A stretch of 64,000 nt of DNA from Celeribacter sp. PS-C1 (GCF_019429625.1 NZ_JAHXRW010000002.1:62001-126000), one strand, 5' to 3'; shown: positions 43,271-52,867, counted from the first letter of the stretch. Translations and numbers: made by a program. Notes: generated by a model not told the origin, from the sequence alone.

Positions 43271-44491
43271 TTACTGCGCCGGTTCCTGAACCTCAGGCGC
43301 GGTCACGTCGGCCTCTTTCAACGCGGCTTTTTCGTCCTCAGCGGGTGCGAGTTTCAGCACCACAAAGCCGATGATCGCGGAGATCACGGAGCCGGACAGA
43401 ACGCCGATGCGCACTTCGTTCATGTGGAAGGCATCGTCGAAAGACAGTCCGCCGATGAAGAGCGACATGGTGAACCCGATGCCCGCAAGGGCTGCCACGC
43501 CGTAGATATGGAGCCAGGTTGCACCAAAGGGTTTCTTGGCGACGCCCATTTTCACCAACAGCCAGGTCATGCCGAACACGCCGACCTGTTTACCGACAAT
43601 CAGGCCCAAGGCGATGCCCAGAGGCAACGGCGAGAACACGTCATCCAAGGTGATGCCCGTCAGCACGACACCGGCGTTGGCGAAGGCAAAGATCGGCACG
43701 ATCAGGAAGAACACATAGGGCGACAGCGCATGTTCAAGAGCATGCAGCGGCGACTTGCCCCATTTGTCCTTGATCGGGATGAAGAAGGCAGTGATCACAC
43801 CCGCGAGAGTTGCGTGCACGCCCGATTTGAGCACCAGAACCCACAGCACCGTGCCTAAAAGGATGATCGGTGCGATGCGGTGAATGCCCGCACGGTTGAG
43901 GTAGAACATGATCGCAAGCGGGATGACCGACAGGAACAGGTAATCGAGATGCAGATCTGCGGTGTAGAAAAACGCGATGATCAGGATCGCGCCCAAGTCA
44001 TCGAGGATCGCAAGCGTCAAAAGGAAAACTTTGAGCGAAGAGGGTACGCGGTCGCCCACAAGTGCCAGAATACCCAATGCAAAAGCGATGTCGGTCGCCG
44101 CCGGAATGGCCCAGCCGCCGTGTGTCTCAGGCGAGGAGATGTTGAGTGCGAAATAGACCAGAGCGGGGACGAGCATACCGCCGACGGCCGCCATGCCCGG
44201 CAGAACCACGTCACGCGGGTTCTTGAGTTTGCCTTCCATCAACTCGTGTTTGAGCTCAAGCCCCACGAGGAGGAAGAAGACAGCCATCAATCCATCATTG
44301 ATCCACAAGATCAAAGGTTTGGAGAGGCCGTTTTCGCCAAGTTGAACGGTGAAATACGACGACAGGGCGCCATCGTAATAAGGATAAAGCGAGGAATTGG
44401 CCACGAACATGGCAGCGACGGCGGCCACCATGAGCACGATACCGCCTGAAATCTCACTGTCGAAGAACTGTTCCAATTTGCGCAGGAGCAT
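43271..44491 (-). CDS. nhaA: Na+/H+ antiporter NhaA
   Basis: The 406-residue inner-membrane antiporter has twelve predicted helices. The transport site is recognisable: AIPAATDIAFALGILALVGD with the helix-IV region, and LAILDDLGAILIIAFFYT with the paired aspartates that bind sodium and protons. It exports sodium in exchange for protons, protecting against salt and alkaline stress, which fits a marine organism. It is monocistronic, ends at a shared terminator, and has 91 bases of AT-rich DNA to the divergent VOC-type gene. Confidence 0.94.
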   Translation of the reverse strand: MLLRKLEQFFDSEISGGIVLMVAAVAAMFVANSSLYPYYDGALSSYFTVQLGENGLSKPLILWINDGLMAVFFLLVGLELKHELMEGKLKNPRDVVLPGMAAVGGMLVPALVYFALNISSPETHGGWAIPAATDIAFALGILALVGDRVPSSLKVFLLTLAILDDLGAILIIAFFYTADLHLDYLFLSVIPLAIMFYLNRAGIHRIAPIILLGTVLWVLVLKSGVHATLAGVITAFFIPIKDKWGKSPLHALEHALSPYVFFLIVPIFAFANAGVVLTGITLDDVFSPLPLGIALGLIVGKQVGVFGMTWLLVKMGVAKKPFGATWLHIYGVAALAGIGFTMSLFIGGLSFDDAFHMNEVRIGVLSGSVISAIIGFVVLKLAPAEDEKAALKEADVTAPEVQEPAQ

Positions 44492-44582
44492 TGTCTTTTT
44501 CTGGTCTTTCCTGAAAGTTGATTTAAAGGTGCGTTATAAGGAAATGGGGCTTTTTTAAAAGGTTTCAATAAGGACAAGGGCA

Positions 44583-45215
44583 ATGACCTATCAGATTGAT
44601 CATTTGGTGATTTCCGCAGGCGATCTGGAACAGGGGCGCGACTGGGCAGAGGCTCTTTTGGGGGTTCCCTTCGGGCCGCGTGGAGAACACAAGGATATGG
44701 CGACGGAAAACCGTCTGGTGGCTATGACACGCCCGGATGGGGAAAAGGCCTATCTCGAAGTGATCGCGCCCGATCCGAATGCGCAAAGACCGGATTTCCC
44801 GCGTTGGTTCGATTTGGACAACTTTGGCGGGACGCCGAAACTCACGAACTGGGTCGTGGCCTGCGCCGATCTGGAGGAGGCGTGGGAACGCGCCCCGGCA
44901 GATGTCGGGCGGATTATGTCGTTTCGGCGTGGCGATTATGCCTGGCGCATGATTGTGCCAGAAACGGGCATTCTGCCCTTTGACAATTGCTTCCCGGCGC
45001 TCATCGAATGGCACTCGCCCCACCCGGCGCCGAAGCTGCTCGACCCGGGGTTGGCCTTTCGCAGGCTGAAGATTTCGCACCCCGATGCCGAAGGCTTGCG
45101 CGCGGCGCTCTCGCCTTTTATCGAGGCGATGGAAAATGTTCGAATTGTCCAAGCCAAAACCCCCGGCCTCACCGCCGAGATTGGCACGGCCTCAGGGGAG
45201 ATCTGGATCGCATGA
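44583..45215 (+). CDS. VOC/glyoxalase-like domain protein
   Basis: The 210-residue protein resembles the Glyoxalase_3 group: it opens with YQIDHLVISAGDLEQGRDWA containing the metal-ligand His, then AYLEVIAPDP with the Glu, and PALIEWHSPHPAPKLLD near residue 145. The reaction is unknown; members bind a metal ion and act on small oxo compounds. It is cytoplasmic. ATGA overlap with the acetyltransferase gene shows translational coupling. It is too long and divergent to be the methylmalonyl-CoA epimerase missing from the cluster nearby. Confidence 0.82.
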   Translation: MTYQIDHLVISAGDLEQGRDWAEALLGVPFGPRGEHKDMATENRLVAMTRPDGEKAYLEVIAPDPNAQRPDFPRWFDLDNFGGTPKLTNWVVACADLEEAWERAPADVGRIMSFRRGDYAWRMIVPETGILPFDNCFPALIEWHSPHPAPKLLDPGLAFRRLKISHPDAEGLRAALSPFIEAMENVRIVQAKTPGLTAEIGTASGEIWIA

Positions 45216-45715
45216 CCGATAAACCATACCTGCGCGAGGCGGCACCCGCCGATGCCGCTGCACTCAAGGCCATCATGGCACCTGTCATCGCGGGTTCGAC
45301 AGCGTCCTTTTCCTCGGAGGAGCGCGATGAGGCAGCTTGGGCCGCCATGGTCACGGATCGTTTGAGCCGAGGTCGCGCGTTTTATGTTGCCGAAGTGGAG
45401 GGTGAGGTCGTGGGCTACGCGACCTATGACCAGTTCCGTCCCGGCAACAACGGCTACCGTTTCACCATGGAGCATTCCGTCTACCTCAACGACGCGGCGC
45501 AGGGCTTTGGCCTTGGGCGGACGTTGATGCTGGTGGTCGAACAGCATGCACGCGAGGCGGGGCATCATTCGATGATCGCGGCGATTGATGCCGACAATGC
45601 GGGTTCCATCGCCTTTCACAAAGCTCTGGGGTATGGCGAGGCCGGTCGTGTCCCGCAGGCCGGGTTCAAATTCGACCGCTGGCTCGATGTTTTGTTCCTG
45701 CAAAAGTTCCTTTGA
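45212..45715 (+). CDS. GNAT N-acetyltransferase, phosphinothricin acetyltransferase-like
   Basis: The 167-residue protein has a GNAT fold. Core motifs are YVAEVEGEVVGYATYDQFRP, EHSVYLNDAAQGFGLGRTLM with the acetyl-CoA-binding QGxGxGxx variant, and ADNAGSIAFHKALGYGEAG. The layout matches the PAT/YncA group acting on methionine analogues or phosphinothricin. It is translated from an ATG overlapping the VOC stop by four bases. An open frame upstream of this ATG is out-of-frame reading of the VOC gene. Confidence 0.88.
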   Translation: MTDKPYLREAAPADAAALKAIMAPVIAGSTASFSSEERDEAAWAAMVTDRLSRGRAFYVAEVEGEVVGYATYDQFRPGNNGYRFTMEHSVYLNDAAQGFGLGRTLMLVVEQHAREAGHHSMIAAIDADNAGSIAFHKALGYGEAGRVPQAGFKFDRWLDVLFLQKFL

Positions 45716-45767
45716 CATCACGTATTTGTCGCGGGACTTGTGGTGCCAAAATGGATAAGCTCGCGGC

Positions 45768-46451
45768 ATGTCGATCTGGTCCAAAATTCTTGAAGCGCTC
45801 AAGGCGTTACGTGCGGGGGAAAGCCTCGCTTTGGTGTTCGAACGCTTTCGGTCCGACCCGGAGCGGCGCGTGGGGTTTGCCATCGCGGTGATCGCCTTGG
45901 GTGCGAAAATGGCCAAGGCTGATGGTCTGGTGACCCGCGATGAAGTCACGGCCTTTCGAGAAGTTTTCCAGATCGCGCCAGAGGACGAGGCCGCTGCAGC
46001 CCGCGTGTTCAATCTCGCGCGGCAAGACGTGGCGGGGTTCGAGGATTACGCGAAGAGCGTGAAAAAGATGTATGGCGAGGAATGTCGCCCGCTTATGGAC
46101 ATCATGGACGGGTTGTTTCACATCGCCATGGCAGACGGTGAATATCACCCAGGTGAGGACGCGTTTCTGATCCGTGTTGCGGAGATTTTCGACATTGAAG
46201 ACCGTGCCTTTCGGGTGCTGCGCGCGCGCTATGTGCCCGATGCGGTGCGCGATCCATATGATGTGCTGGGTGTCGAGCCTTCTGCCACGCTGGCGGACAT
46301 TAAGTCGGCTTACCGGGCCTTGGTGCGCGAAACACATCCGGACCGGATGATCGCCCGAGGCGTGCCGGAAGAGGCAGTAAAGCTGGCTTCTGATCGGTTG
46401 GTCGAGATCAATGCCGCTTGGGAGGAAATCTCCGGGGAGAGGGCGGCGTGA
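45768..46451 (+). CDS. TerB-like plus J-domain protein (DjlA-like)
   Basis: The 227-residue protein joins a TerB-like helical domain (about residues 40-150, with AKADGLVTRDEVTAFREVF and AMADGEYHPGEDAFLIRVAE, typical acidic metal-site repeats) to a C-terminal J domain (about 162-225, with DPYDVLGVEPSATLADIKSA and the HPD motif in THPDRMI). DjlA proteins help DnaK at the membrane, but no N-terminal membrane anchor is visible here, so it is probably soluble. It overlaps the next gene by four bases (GTGA). Confidence 0.87.
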   Translation: MSIWSKILEALKALRAGESLALVFERFRSDPERRVGFAIAVIALGAKMAKADGLVTRDEVTAFREVFQIAPEDEAAAARVFNLARQDVAGFEDYAKSVKKMYGEECRPLMDIMDGLFHIAMADGEYHPGEDAFLIRVAEIFDIEDRAFRVLRARYVPDAVRDPYDVLGVEPSATLADIKSAYRALVRETHPDRMIARGVPEEAVKLASDRLVEINAAWEEISGERAA

Positions 46452-47509
46452 TCCGCATCGCGACCTATAATGTCGAATGGTTCGACAATCTTTTCGACCA
46501 GAAAGGGCGCCCGCAGGCCGACGATAAATGGTCCGCCCGACACAATGTGACCCGCGAGATGCAGCTTGAATCCCTCGGTATCGTGTTCAACGCGCTGGAT
46601 GCCGACGCGATCATGTTGATCGAGGCGCCGGACACCAATCGCAAACGCGACACCCGACGGGCGCTGGAGCAATTTGCCGATTGGGCCGGGCTGCGGGCTA
46701 TGGCGGTCGAGGTCGGATATATCAACGAAACGCAGCAGGAAATCGCCCTGATGTATGATCCGCTGGTGCTGCGCGCACGGCACGATCCGATCGGGGCACC
46801 GGCTGATCTCGGGGACGGGTTTGAGCCGCCCGCGTTCAATTCGATCTACCGACTTGATCTGGACACCGACCGCGACCGCGAAGAGGTGCGGTTCTCAAAG
46901 CCGCCGCTGGAGCTGGCGATGGAGGTCCGCGAGACCGGCTTGGCTTTTCGCATGATCGGCGTGCATGTGAAATCCAAGGCACCGCATGGCGCGCGCACCC
47001 GTGACGACGTGATCCGGATTTCCATTGAGAACCGGCGCAAGCAATTGGCGCAATGCATCTGGCTGCGGGAGCGGGTCGAGGGGCATCTCAAGGCGGGCGA
47101 GCCGTTGATCGTGCTGGGCGATTTCAATGACGGGCCGGGGCTTGATGAATATGAAAAGCTGTTTGGACGCTCGGGTGTCGAGATCGTCATGGGGCGCGAA
47201 GACCCGGATGTGCCGCCAGAAATGCGCCTGTCGGACCCGCATGCGACCGAGGCGCTCGCGCGGCGTGGCAACCAGGGGCCGACCTCCGCGCGGTTCTACA
47301 TCGACGAGGACAAACGCTATCTCTCGGCGCTTTTGGACTATGTGATGGTGTCGCAGGATCTAAAACCCGGCGCTCATTGGCGCATTTGGCATCCGTTCGA
47401 CGATCCGGTCTGTTTCAACACGCCGGAATTGAAGCAGGCGCTGCTTCAGGCGTCCGATCATTTTCCGGTCTCGGTTGATCTGGATCTGTCGAATCTTGGA
47501 CGGGGATAA
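46448..47509 (+). CDS. Endonuclease/exonuclease/phosphatase (EEP) family protein
   Basis: The 353-residue protein has all the EEP core motifs: IRIATYNVEWFDNLF at the start, MLIEAPD (the metal-binding Glu), GVHVKSKAPHG, LIVLGDFNDGPG with the catalytic Asp/Asn near residue 222, and the final SDHFPVSVD. Members cleave phosphodiester bonds in DNA, RNA, lipids or inositol phosphates, so the substrate is open. The GTG at 46448 overlaps the J-domain gene stop, which implies coupled synthesis. No signal peptide is seen. Confidence 0.87.
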   Translation: MIRIATYNVEWFDNLFDQKGRPQADDKWSARHNVTREMQLESLGIVFNALDADAIMLIEAPDTNRKRDTRRALEQFADWAGLRAMAVEVGYINETQQEIALMYDPLVLRARHDPIGAPADLGDGFEPPAFNSIYRLDLDTDRDREEVRFSKPPLELAMEVRETGLAFRMIGVHVKSKAPHGARTRDDVIRISIENRRKQLAQCIWLRERVEGHLKAGEPLIVLGDFNDGPGLDEYEKLFGRSGVEIVMGREDPDVPPEMRLSDPHATEALARRGNQGPTSARFYIDEDKRYLSALLDYVMVSQDLKPGAHWRIWHPFDDPVCFNTPELKQALLQASDHFPVSVDLDLSNLGRG

Positions 47510-47550
47510 AAGTCGATAGGGGTGAAATTCGGAGGGGGAGACGTTATATT

Positions 47551-47880
47551 GTGGCTATGAAAAAGAGTTTCTTGATCCCGCTTGTCTTTCTTGCAGCGCC
47601 AGCGCTGGCCGAAGATACGCCCTCTGACGCGGAGGAGGGCTGGAGCCTTTTGCGGGAAGGCTCAAGGCTTTTGCTCGAACATCTCTTCGAGGAAATGGGG
47701 CCTGCGCTTGAGGAACTTGAGGGCTATGTCGACGATCTCAACGCCTATGAGGCGCCGGTGATCCTGCCCAATGGCGATATCCTGATCAAACGCAAGCCCG
47801 AGGTGGCTCCGGAGGACGAAACGCCTGAGACACCCGAGGATATGCCCGAGGAGCTGCCGAACGAGGCCATCGACCTCTAA
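47551..47880 (+). CDS. Small secreted acidic protein of unknown function
   Basis: The 109-residue protein has a signal peptide (MKKSFLIPLVFLAAPALAED). The middle is helical and acidic (EGWSLLREGSRLLLEHLFEE), followed by VILPNGDILIKRK and a Pro/Glu-rich tail. Similar proteins in this group are sometimes labelled AAA+ ATPase; no Walker motif is present, so that label is not supported. The GTG start is best placed relative to GGAGGGGGAG; an ATG two codons later is possible. Confidence 0.7.
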   Translation: MAMKKSFLIPLVFLAAPALAEDTPSDAEEGWSLLREGSRLLLEHLFEEMGPALEELEGYVDDLNAYEAPVILPNGDILIKRKPEVAPEDETPETPEDMPEELPNEAIDL

Positions 47881-47883
47881 GGG

Positions 47884-49467
47884 TCAGTATCGGAGGTGAC
47901 GCACTTCGGTCTTGGCGCCCAGACTGTTGGCCAGAGATTGGAAACGCGCATTGGTGACTTCGCCGAACAGGTCCTCAGCCTCCGGGCGCAGCGACAGCAA
48001 CAATTCTTTCTTCTTCGGGAAATAGGCGATTTTTGCCAAATCCGTCGGGACATCCACTGCAAACATCGCGCCAAAGCGCATTGCCTTGCCCAGCACCTCA
48101 GCGTCGCGGATTTCTTTCTCCGAAAGCATCTCAATCAGATTGGCGAAGGGCGTGTTGTCGCGCGAGTTTTTGTAGCGGTGCAATAGCGCAAGACCGAGGA
48201 AAATCCGTTCCTTATGGGTTAGACCGCCCAAGTTGGCCCGTGTCGCATTGTCGAAGCAGACCTCGGCGCGGTAATCTGGGTGCGCGCGCCATGTCACGTC
48301 ATGCAGCAGGCAGGCGGCGCGGATCAGGCGCATTTTTTCATATTGCCGGGCCTTGAAGATCGGCTCGATGAAGGCGTGCAATTGTTTGCCGAAACCGGGC
48401 AGGCGCGCGTCTTTCATCTCTGAGAACCGGCAGGCCTCGATCAGCGGGTCGCGGGCGCGCACGCTTTGCGGCATTTGCTCATAAAGCATGCCTTCGCGGA
48501 TACCATAGGACGAGACGCATATCTCTTTCGGATGGAAAGTCCGCACCAGTTGCCGCAACACTTCTGAGGCAATCGGCACCAACGACATCCGGCTCGACGA
48601 GGTGCCGGTTTTGGCCCGTAACTCGTCCATATCGCTTTTGCGGATGAATTTGATCGTGTCGGTCACCGAGCGGCTCGACATCCGATATTCATGCAAAACG
48701 TGTAGCGGGTAATTGCGCCGCTCCATGTCGATCCGGGCAATCGCACGCCAAGAGCCGCCGACCAGATAAATCCGCGGATGCGAGGTGCCCATGGTCTCAG
48801 CGAGCTCTTTCATGATCGGCGCGATATGATCCTTGAGACCCTTGCGCCCCCCTTTAAGCCCCTGAAGTTTGAGCGGCCCCAAAGGCGAGGTCACGCGTTT
48901 GCCGACTTCGCCTTTCGACACCACGGCGAGTTCCATTGAGGACCCGCCGATGTCGCAGACCAAGCCGTCCGCCTCGGGCCAGCCCAAAAGCACCCCCTGC
49001 GCCGAGAGCCGCGCCTCTTCCTCGCCGTCGATGACCCATAGGCTGAGGCCGGTCTCCCGCTCTATTTCCTCCCGAAAAGCGGGACCGTCCTCAGCCTCCC
49101 GCACCGCAGCGGTCGCAACCGCCGTCAGTGGGGGAATTCCCATACCTTGCGCCAGTTTCTGAAACCGGCGGATGGCGGACATGGCGCGGACCTTGCCCTC
49201 CGGGTTGAGCCGCCCGGTTTCGCGCAGGCCAGCGCCCAGCCCGCACATAATTTTCTCGTTGTAGAAATAGGCCGGGCTGCGCGCCGCGCCGTCAAACACC
49301 ACCAAACGCACGGAGTTCGATCCGACATCGACCACGCCGACCCGCGACAGGGCGCGCGCCTCCGCGTCGAGAAACAGCGGGCGGCCGAAAACGCCCCAGT
49401 CTTGTGTCTCGGTCTCTGCTGCTGTTGCGCCTTGGTGTTCCGTCGCATCTTGCGAAAGATCGGTCAT
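47884..49467 (-). CDS. ppx: Ppx/GppA family exopolyphosphatase
   Basis: The 527-residue protein has the ASKHA phosphatase motifs VGVVDVGSNSVRLVVFDG near residue 45, VATAAVREAEDGPAF near 115 and VCDIGGSSMELAVV near 170. A longer C-terminal HD-like helical domain (AACLLHDVTWRAHPDYRAE) follows. It degrades polyphosphate or pppGpp. The ATG at 49467 precedes a family-like N-terminus with a 40-residue polar extension; a TTG upstream is unlikely. It follows hdaA by 99 bases. A ppk1 gene is often found at this junction in alphaproteobacteria, but none is here. Confidence 0.88.
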   Translation of the reverse strand: MTDLSQDATEHQGATAAETETQDWGVFGRPLFLDAEARALSRVGVVDVGSNSVRLVVFDGAARSPAYFYNEKIMCGLGAGLRETGRLNPEGKVRAMSAIRRFQKLAQGMGIPPLTAVATAAVREAEDGPAFREEIERETGLSLWVIDGEEEARLSAQGVLLGWPEADGLVCDIGGSSMELAVVSKGEVGKRVTSPLGPLKLQGLKGGRKGLKDHIAPIMKELAETMGTSHPRIYLVGGSWRAIARIDMERRNYPLHVLHEYRMSSRSVTDTIKFIRKSDMDELRAKTGTSSSRMSLVPIASEVLRQLVRTFHPKEICVSSYGIREGMLYEQMPQSVRARDPLIEACRFSEMKDARLPGFGKQLHAFIEPIFKARQYEKMRLIRAACLLHDVTWRAHPDYRAEVCFDNATRANLGGLTHKERIFLGLALLHRYKNSRDNTPFANLIEMLSEKEIRDAEVLGKAMRFGAMFAVDVPTDLAKIAYFPKKKELLLSLRPEAEDLFGEVTNARFQSLANSLGAKTEVRHLRY

Positions 49468-49530
49468 GACGGTGCCTATCTCGTTGGTCTTAAACGACAG
49501 TGCCAAATGGCTTCGACTTCGTAAATCGCA

Positions 49531-49550
49531 TGGATTTTGGGCAAAATCCA
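49531..49550 (-). other. Inverted repeat between hdaA and ppx
   Basis: TGGATTTTG (49531-49539) and CAAAATCCA (49542-49550) form a perfect 9-bp palindrome with a two-base centre. It lies in the short gap between the hdaA stop and the ppx start. It could be a weak attenuator or operator. Confidence 0.4.
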
Positions 49551-49566
49551 GCGCCTTTTGGGCTGC

Positions 49567-50250
49567 TTACGTGTCGGAGGGAAATAGGCTCAGGGCAAGG
49601 CTACGCGAAATCGGCTTGCCCGCGCGGAGCGCCTCACGGTCCAGCGCATCGACCATATCCCGCGCGGCTCCTGCCGAACGTTCCATGCGTTTTACGAGCC
49701 AAGGGATCAGTGCGACGGGCACGGTGATTTGCCGGTCCTCGAATTGTTTGACCAGCATGGCGGTCAGCAGCATGTCGTCGGGCGGATCGATCCGGGTCAC
49801 GGTCGTGCCCTGCATCCTTGAGGCCAGATCGGGCAGGGTGAGCTGCCAATGGTTCGGCGCGGTGCGTGCCGTCACCAACAGCCGACCGCCCTCAGCCAAG
49901 GTCAGGTTGTGTAGGTGAAACAGCGCATTCTCAGCCGCTTTCGGATCGGGCAGTTCTGGTAGCCGGTCGGCGTCCTCGACCACAACGTAGCGCTCAGCGG
50001 CCAAGGCGGGAATGTCGGCTTCGGTCAGATCGGCGACCGAGAGGATCACCGCGCCATGGTCGGCGGCAAACACGTGCGCCATATGGGTTTTGCCGGAGCC
50101 GGCTGTGCCGACGAGCACCAGTTTGCCCGAGGGCCAAGTGGCCACGGAATCGAGTGTCGCGATTGCCATGGCATTCGAGGGCGAGACGAAAAACGTATCG
50201 CGCCCAAGCACCTCACGCGTGGGAAGATCGAGAATGAGCTGTTCTGCCAT
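49567..50250 (-). CDS. hdaA: DnaA regulatory inactivator (Hda/HdaA)
   Basis: The 227-residue AAA+ protein resembles the ATPase part of DnaA. It has an N-terminal clamp-binding motif (QLILDLP, residues 4-10), Walker A GTAGSGKT at 48-55, Walker B region VVVEDADRLPE, and arginine-finger/sensor segments further on. It lacks the DnaA DNA-binding domain. On sliding clamps it promotes hydrolysis of DnaA-bound ATP and prevents re-initiation. It starts two bases after the AI-2E permease stop, in the conserved permease-hdaA order. Confidence 0.87.
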   Translation of the reverse strand: MAEQLILDLPTREVLGRDTFFVSPSNAMAIATLDSVATWPSGKLVLVGTAGSGKTHMAHVFAADHGAVILSVADLTEADIPALAAERYVVVEDADRLPELPDPKAAENALFHLHNLTLAEGGRLLVTARTAPNHWQLTLPDLASRMQGTTVTRIDPPDDMLLTAMLVKQFEDRQITVPVALIPWLVKRMERSAGAARDMVDALDREALRAGKPISRSLALSLFPSDT

Positions 50251-50252
50251 GG

Positions 50253-51335
50253 TCAGCTGTCTTCTGCCTCGTGGCTCTCATCGGCACTGAGGCCTTGGTA
50301 GAGACGGCTGTCCTGATACTGGTCGATACCAAAGCGTGCCACCACACCGAGGGCAGCGGCGACAGGGACGGCGATTAGCATGCCGACAAAGCCAAAGAGC
50401 GTGCCAAAGGCGGAGAGCGCAAAGATCAGCCAGACGGGATGCAGTCCGATGGAGGAGCCGACGAGGTTCGGTGTCAGGATATTGCCCTCGACGAACTGGC
50501 CAACGGCAAAAATGCCGACCACGGCGGCGATCCATTGCCATTCGCCCCAGAACTGGAACAGCGCGAGGCCGATGGACAAAAGCCCGCCGACGATGGCGCC
50601 GACATAGGGAATAAAGGTCAAAGCCCCCGCCACGGCGCCCGCGACCAGACCGAATTTGAGGCCCACGAGCATGAGACCGGCGGCATAAAACGTGCCGAGG
50701 ATGAGACAGACGGTGCCTTGACCACGGATGAAAGAAGCCAGCGTGTTGTCGATGTCGGAGGCGAGGCGGCGGATGACCGGCGCGTGATCGCGGGGCAGTA
50801 GCCCGTCAATTTTTGCGACCATGCGGTCCCAATCCATCAACAGATAAAAGGTGATCACCGGCACAAGAACCAACAGCATCACGACGTTGAACAGGCTCAT
50901 CGCGGAGGCCAGCGCGGTCGAGAGCAACTCGCCGCCTTTCGACTGGATCGTCTCGCCAATCTTGACCAGCGTCTGCCGCAGCTGGCTGCTCTGGTCGAGC
51001 AGGGTGGGGAATTTCTCAGTCAGGAAGTTTTGGAGATTGTTGATCAATTCTGGCGCGATATTCACCAGATCCGTCGTCTGTTTGATCAGCGTCGGAATGA
51101 CCAGAAGCGCCATGATGACAAAGAGCACCGCCGCGACAAGAGTGATCACCACGGTGGCGGCAATGCGGCTAAAGCCCCAGCTTTCCAACTTGTCGGCGAC
51201 GGGGTCGAGCATATAGGCCACGGCCATACTGAGCACAAAAGGCAGAATGACATTGCCCAAAAGCCACAACAACGCGAGGAACACCGCCGCAGCGACCCCC
51301 CAATATTTCATCTGATCGCGGACCGGTAATGCCAT
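50253..51335 (-). CDS. AI-2E family (PerM-like) transporter
   Basis: The 360-residue membrane protein has eight predicted helices. Its conserved features are the VILPFVLSMAVAYMLDPVAD start, a periplasmic amphipathic region, and the late pattern FIPYVGAIVGGLLSIGLALF. Despite the name, many members do not move AI-2; this gene sits in the conserved neighbourhood of hdaA. AAGGGG precedes the ATG at 51335; the 48-codon upstream open frame belongs to the divergent proS leader. Its stop lies 2 bases before hdaA, so they form an operon. Confidence 0.87.
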   Translation of the reverse strand: MALPVRDQMKYWGVAAAVFLALLWLLGNVILPFVLSMAVAYMLDPVADKLESWGFSRIAATVVITLVAAVLFVIMALLVIPTLIKQTTDLVNIAPELINNLQNFLTEKFPTLLDQSSQLRQTLVKIGETIQSKGGELLSTALASAMSLFNVVMLLVLVPVITFYLLMDWDRMVAKIDGLLPRDHAPVIRRLASDIDNTLASFIRGQGTVCLILGTFYAAGLMLVGLKFGLVAGAVAGALTFIPYVGAIVGGLLSIGLALFQFWGEWQWIAAVVGIFAVGQFVEGNILTPNLVGSSIGLHPVWLIFALSAFGTLFGFVGMLIAVPVAAALGVVARFGIDQYQDSRLYQGLSADESHEAEDS

Positions 51336-51505
51336 GTCGCCCCTTTGTCTTTCCTCCCATATCGCCCGTGCCGACATGGGTTTCAAGGGGAAGAGGGCGC
51401 AAGTGCGCCGCTGTTTTGGAGGACGCCGAAAGGTTGCGCAGTCTTGTTTGTGCTTTGGTGATCGCTTAGACCGATGCAAACACTGATCACTTGAGGGCTC
51501 CGCCT

Positions 51506-52843
51506 ATGCGTTTGTCGCGCTATTTCCTTCCGGTTTTGAAAGAAACCCCGTCCGAGGCACAAATCGTGTCGCACCGTCTGATGCTGCGCGCCGGCATGAT
51601 CCGCCAGCAATCTGCGGGCATCTACTCCTGGCTGCCGCTGGGCTACAAGGTGCTCAAGAACATCGAACGGATCGTGCACGAAGAACAACAACGCGCGGGG
51701 CACATCCCGGTGCTGATGCCGACGATGCAATCGGCCGATCTCTGGCGTGAATCCGGCCGCTATGATGCCTATGGCGATGAGATGCTGCGGATCACCGACC
51801 GTCATGGCCGTGATATGCTTTTCGGGCCGACCAACGAAGAGATGATCACCGACATCTTCCGCGGCTACGTGAAGTCCTACAAAGACCTGCCGCTGACGCT
51901 TTATCAAATCCAGTGGAAATTCCGTGACGAGATCCGTCCGCGTTTCGGCGTGATGCGGGGCCGCGAGTTCTTCATGAAAGACGGCTACACCTTCGACTTG
52001 ACGATGGATGACGCGCTTCATGCCTATAACCGTCACCTTGTGAGCTACCTGCGCACCTATGAGCGCATGGGGCTTCAGGCGATCCCGATGCGCGCGGACG
52101 GTGGCCCGATTGGCGGCGACTACACCCACGAGTTCCTCGTGCTGGCCGAGACCGGCGAATCCGAGGTGTTCTACGACAGCGAGATCACCGATCTGAAATT
52201 CGGCGACCGTGAGATTGACTTCGACAGTGTCGAGCAGTGTCAGGACGTTCTCGAAGAGTTCACCTCGCGCTACGCCCGCACCGATGAGACCCACGACGAA
52301 GCGATCTTTGCTGAGGTGCCTGAAGAACGCCGCCGCACCGCGCGCGGCATCGAAGTCGGTCAGATTTTCTACTTCGGCACGAAATATTCCGAATCCATGG
52401 GCGCGACCGTCCAAGGCCCGGATGGCAAGCCTGTGCCCGTGCACATGGGCTCGCATGGCATTGGTGTGTCGCGTCTCTTAGGTGCGATCATTGAGGCCAG
52501 CCACGACGACAAAGGCATCATCTGGCCGGAGGGTGTGACGCCCTTCCACGTTGGCATCGTTAACCTGAAACAGGGCGACGAAGAGGCCGATGCGGCCTGT
52601 GAGGCGCTTTATAAGTCCTTTGAAACCTTGGGCCTTGAGGCGCTTTATGACGATCGAAATGAACGTGCGGGCGGCAAATTCGCCACCATGGACCTGATCG
52701 GTCTGCCGTGGCGCATCACCGTCGGTCCGCGCGGCCTCAAAAACGGCGTGGTCGAAGTGACCTGCCGCAAGACGGGCGAAAGCGAAGAGATGACGCCGGA
52801 GCTGGCGGTCGAGAAAATCGTGAAAATCTACGCGGGTCTTTGA
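51506..52843 (+). CDS. proS: Prolyl-tRNA synthetase (bacterial short form)
   Basis: The 445-residue class II synthetase has motif 1 ([11 protein letters not shown] region), motif 2 ([20 protein letters not shown] near residue 138), and motif 3 ([14 protein letters not shown] near 322). A C-terminal anticodon-binding domain with [18 protein letters not shown] follows. It lacks the editing insertion found in gamma-proteobacterial ProRS, which is normal for alphaproteobacteria. It charges tRNA-Pro in the cytoplasm. The ATG at 51506 is preceded by TGAGGG; a TTG five codons earlier is less likely. A strong terminator follows. Confidence 0.95.
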   Translation: MRLSRYFLPVLKETPSEAQIVSHRLMLRAGMIRQQSAGIYSWLPLGYKVLKNIERIVHEEQQRAGHIPVLMPTMQSADLWRESGRYDAYGDEMLRITDRHGRDMLFGPTNEEMITDIFRGYVKSYKDLPLTLYQIQWKFRDEIRPRFGVMRGREFFMKDGYTFDLTMDDALHAYNRHLVSYLRTYERMGLQAIPMRADGGPIGGDYTHEFLVLAETGESEVFYDSEITDLKFGDREIDFDSVEQCQDVLEEFTSRYARTDETHDEAIFAEVPEERRRTARGIEVGQIFYFGTKYSESMGATVQGPDGKPVPVHMGSHGIGVSRLLGAIIEASHDDKGIIWPEGVTPFHVGIVNLKQGDEEADAACEALYKSFETLGLEALYDDRNERAGGKFATMDLIGLPWRITVGPRGLKNGVVEVTCRKTGESEEMTPELAVEKIVKIYAGL

Positions 52844-52867
52844 AAGAGAACGCAATGAAGAATTAAG

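Noticed and set aside
44583-45215. VOC-family gene as the missing methylmalonyl-CoA epimerase
   Set aside because: It is longer and of the Glyoxalase_3 type, is coupled to an acetyltransferase, and is separated from the mutase by nhaA.
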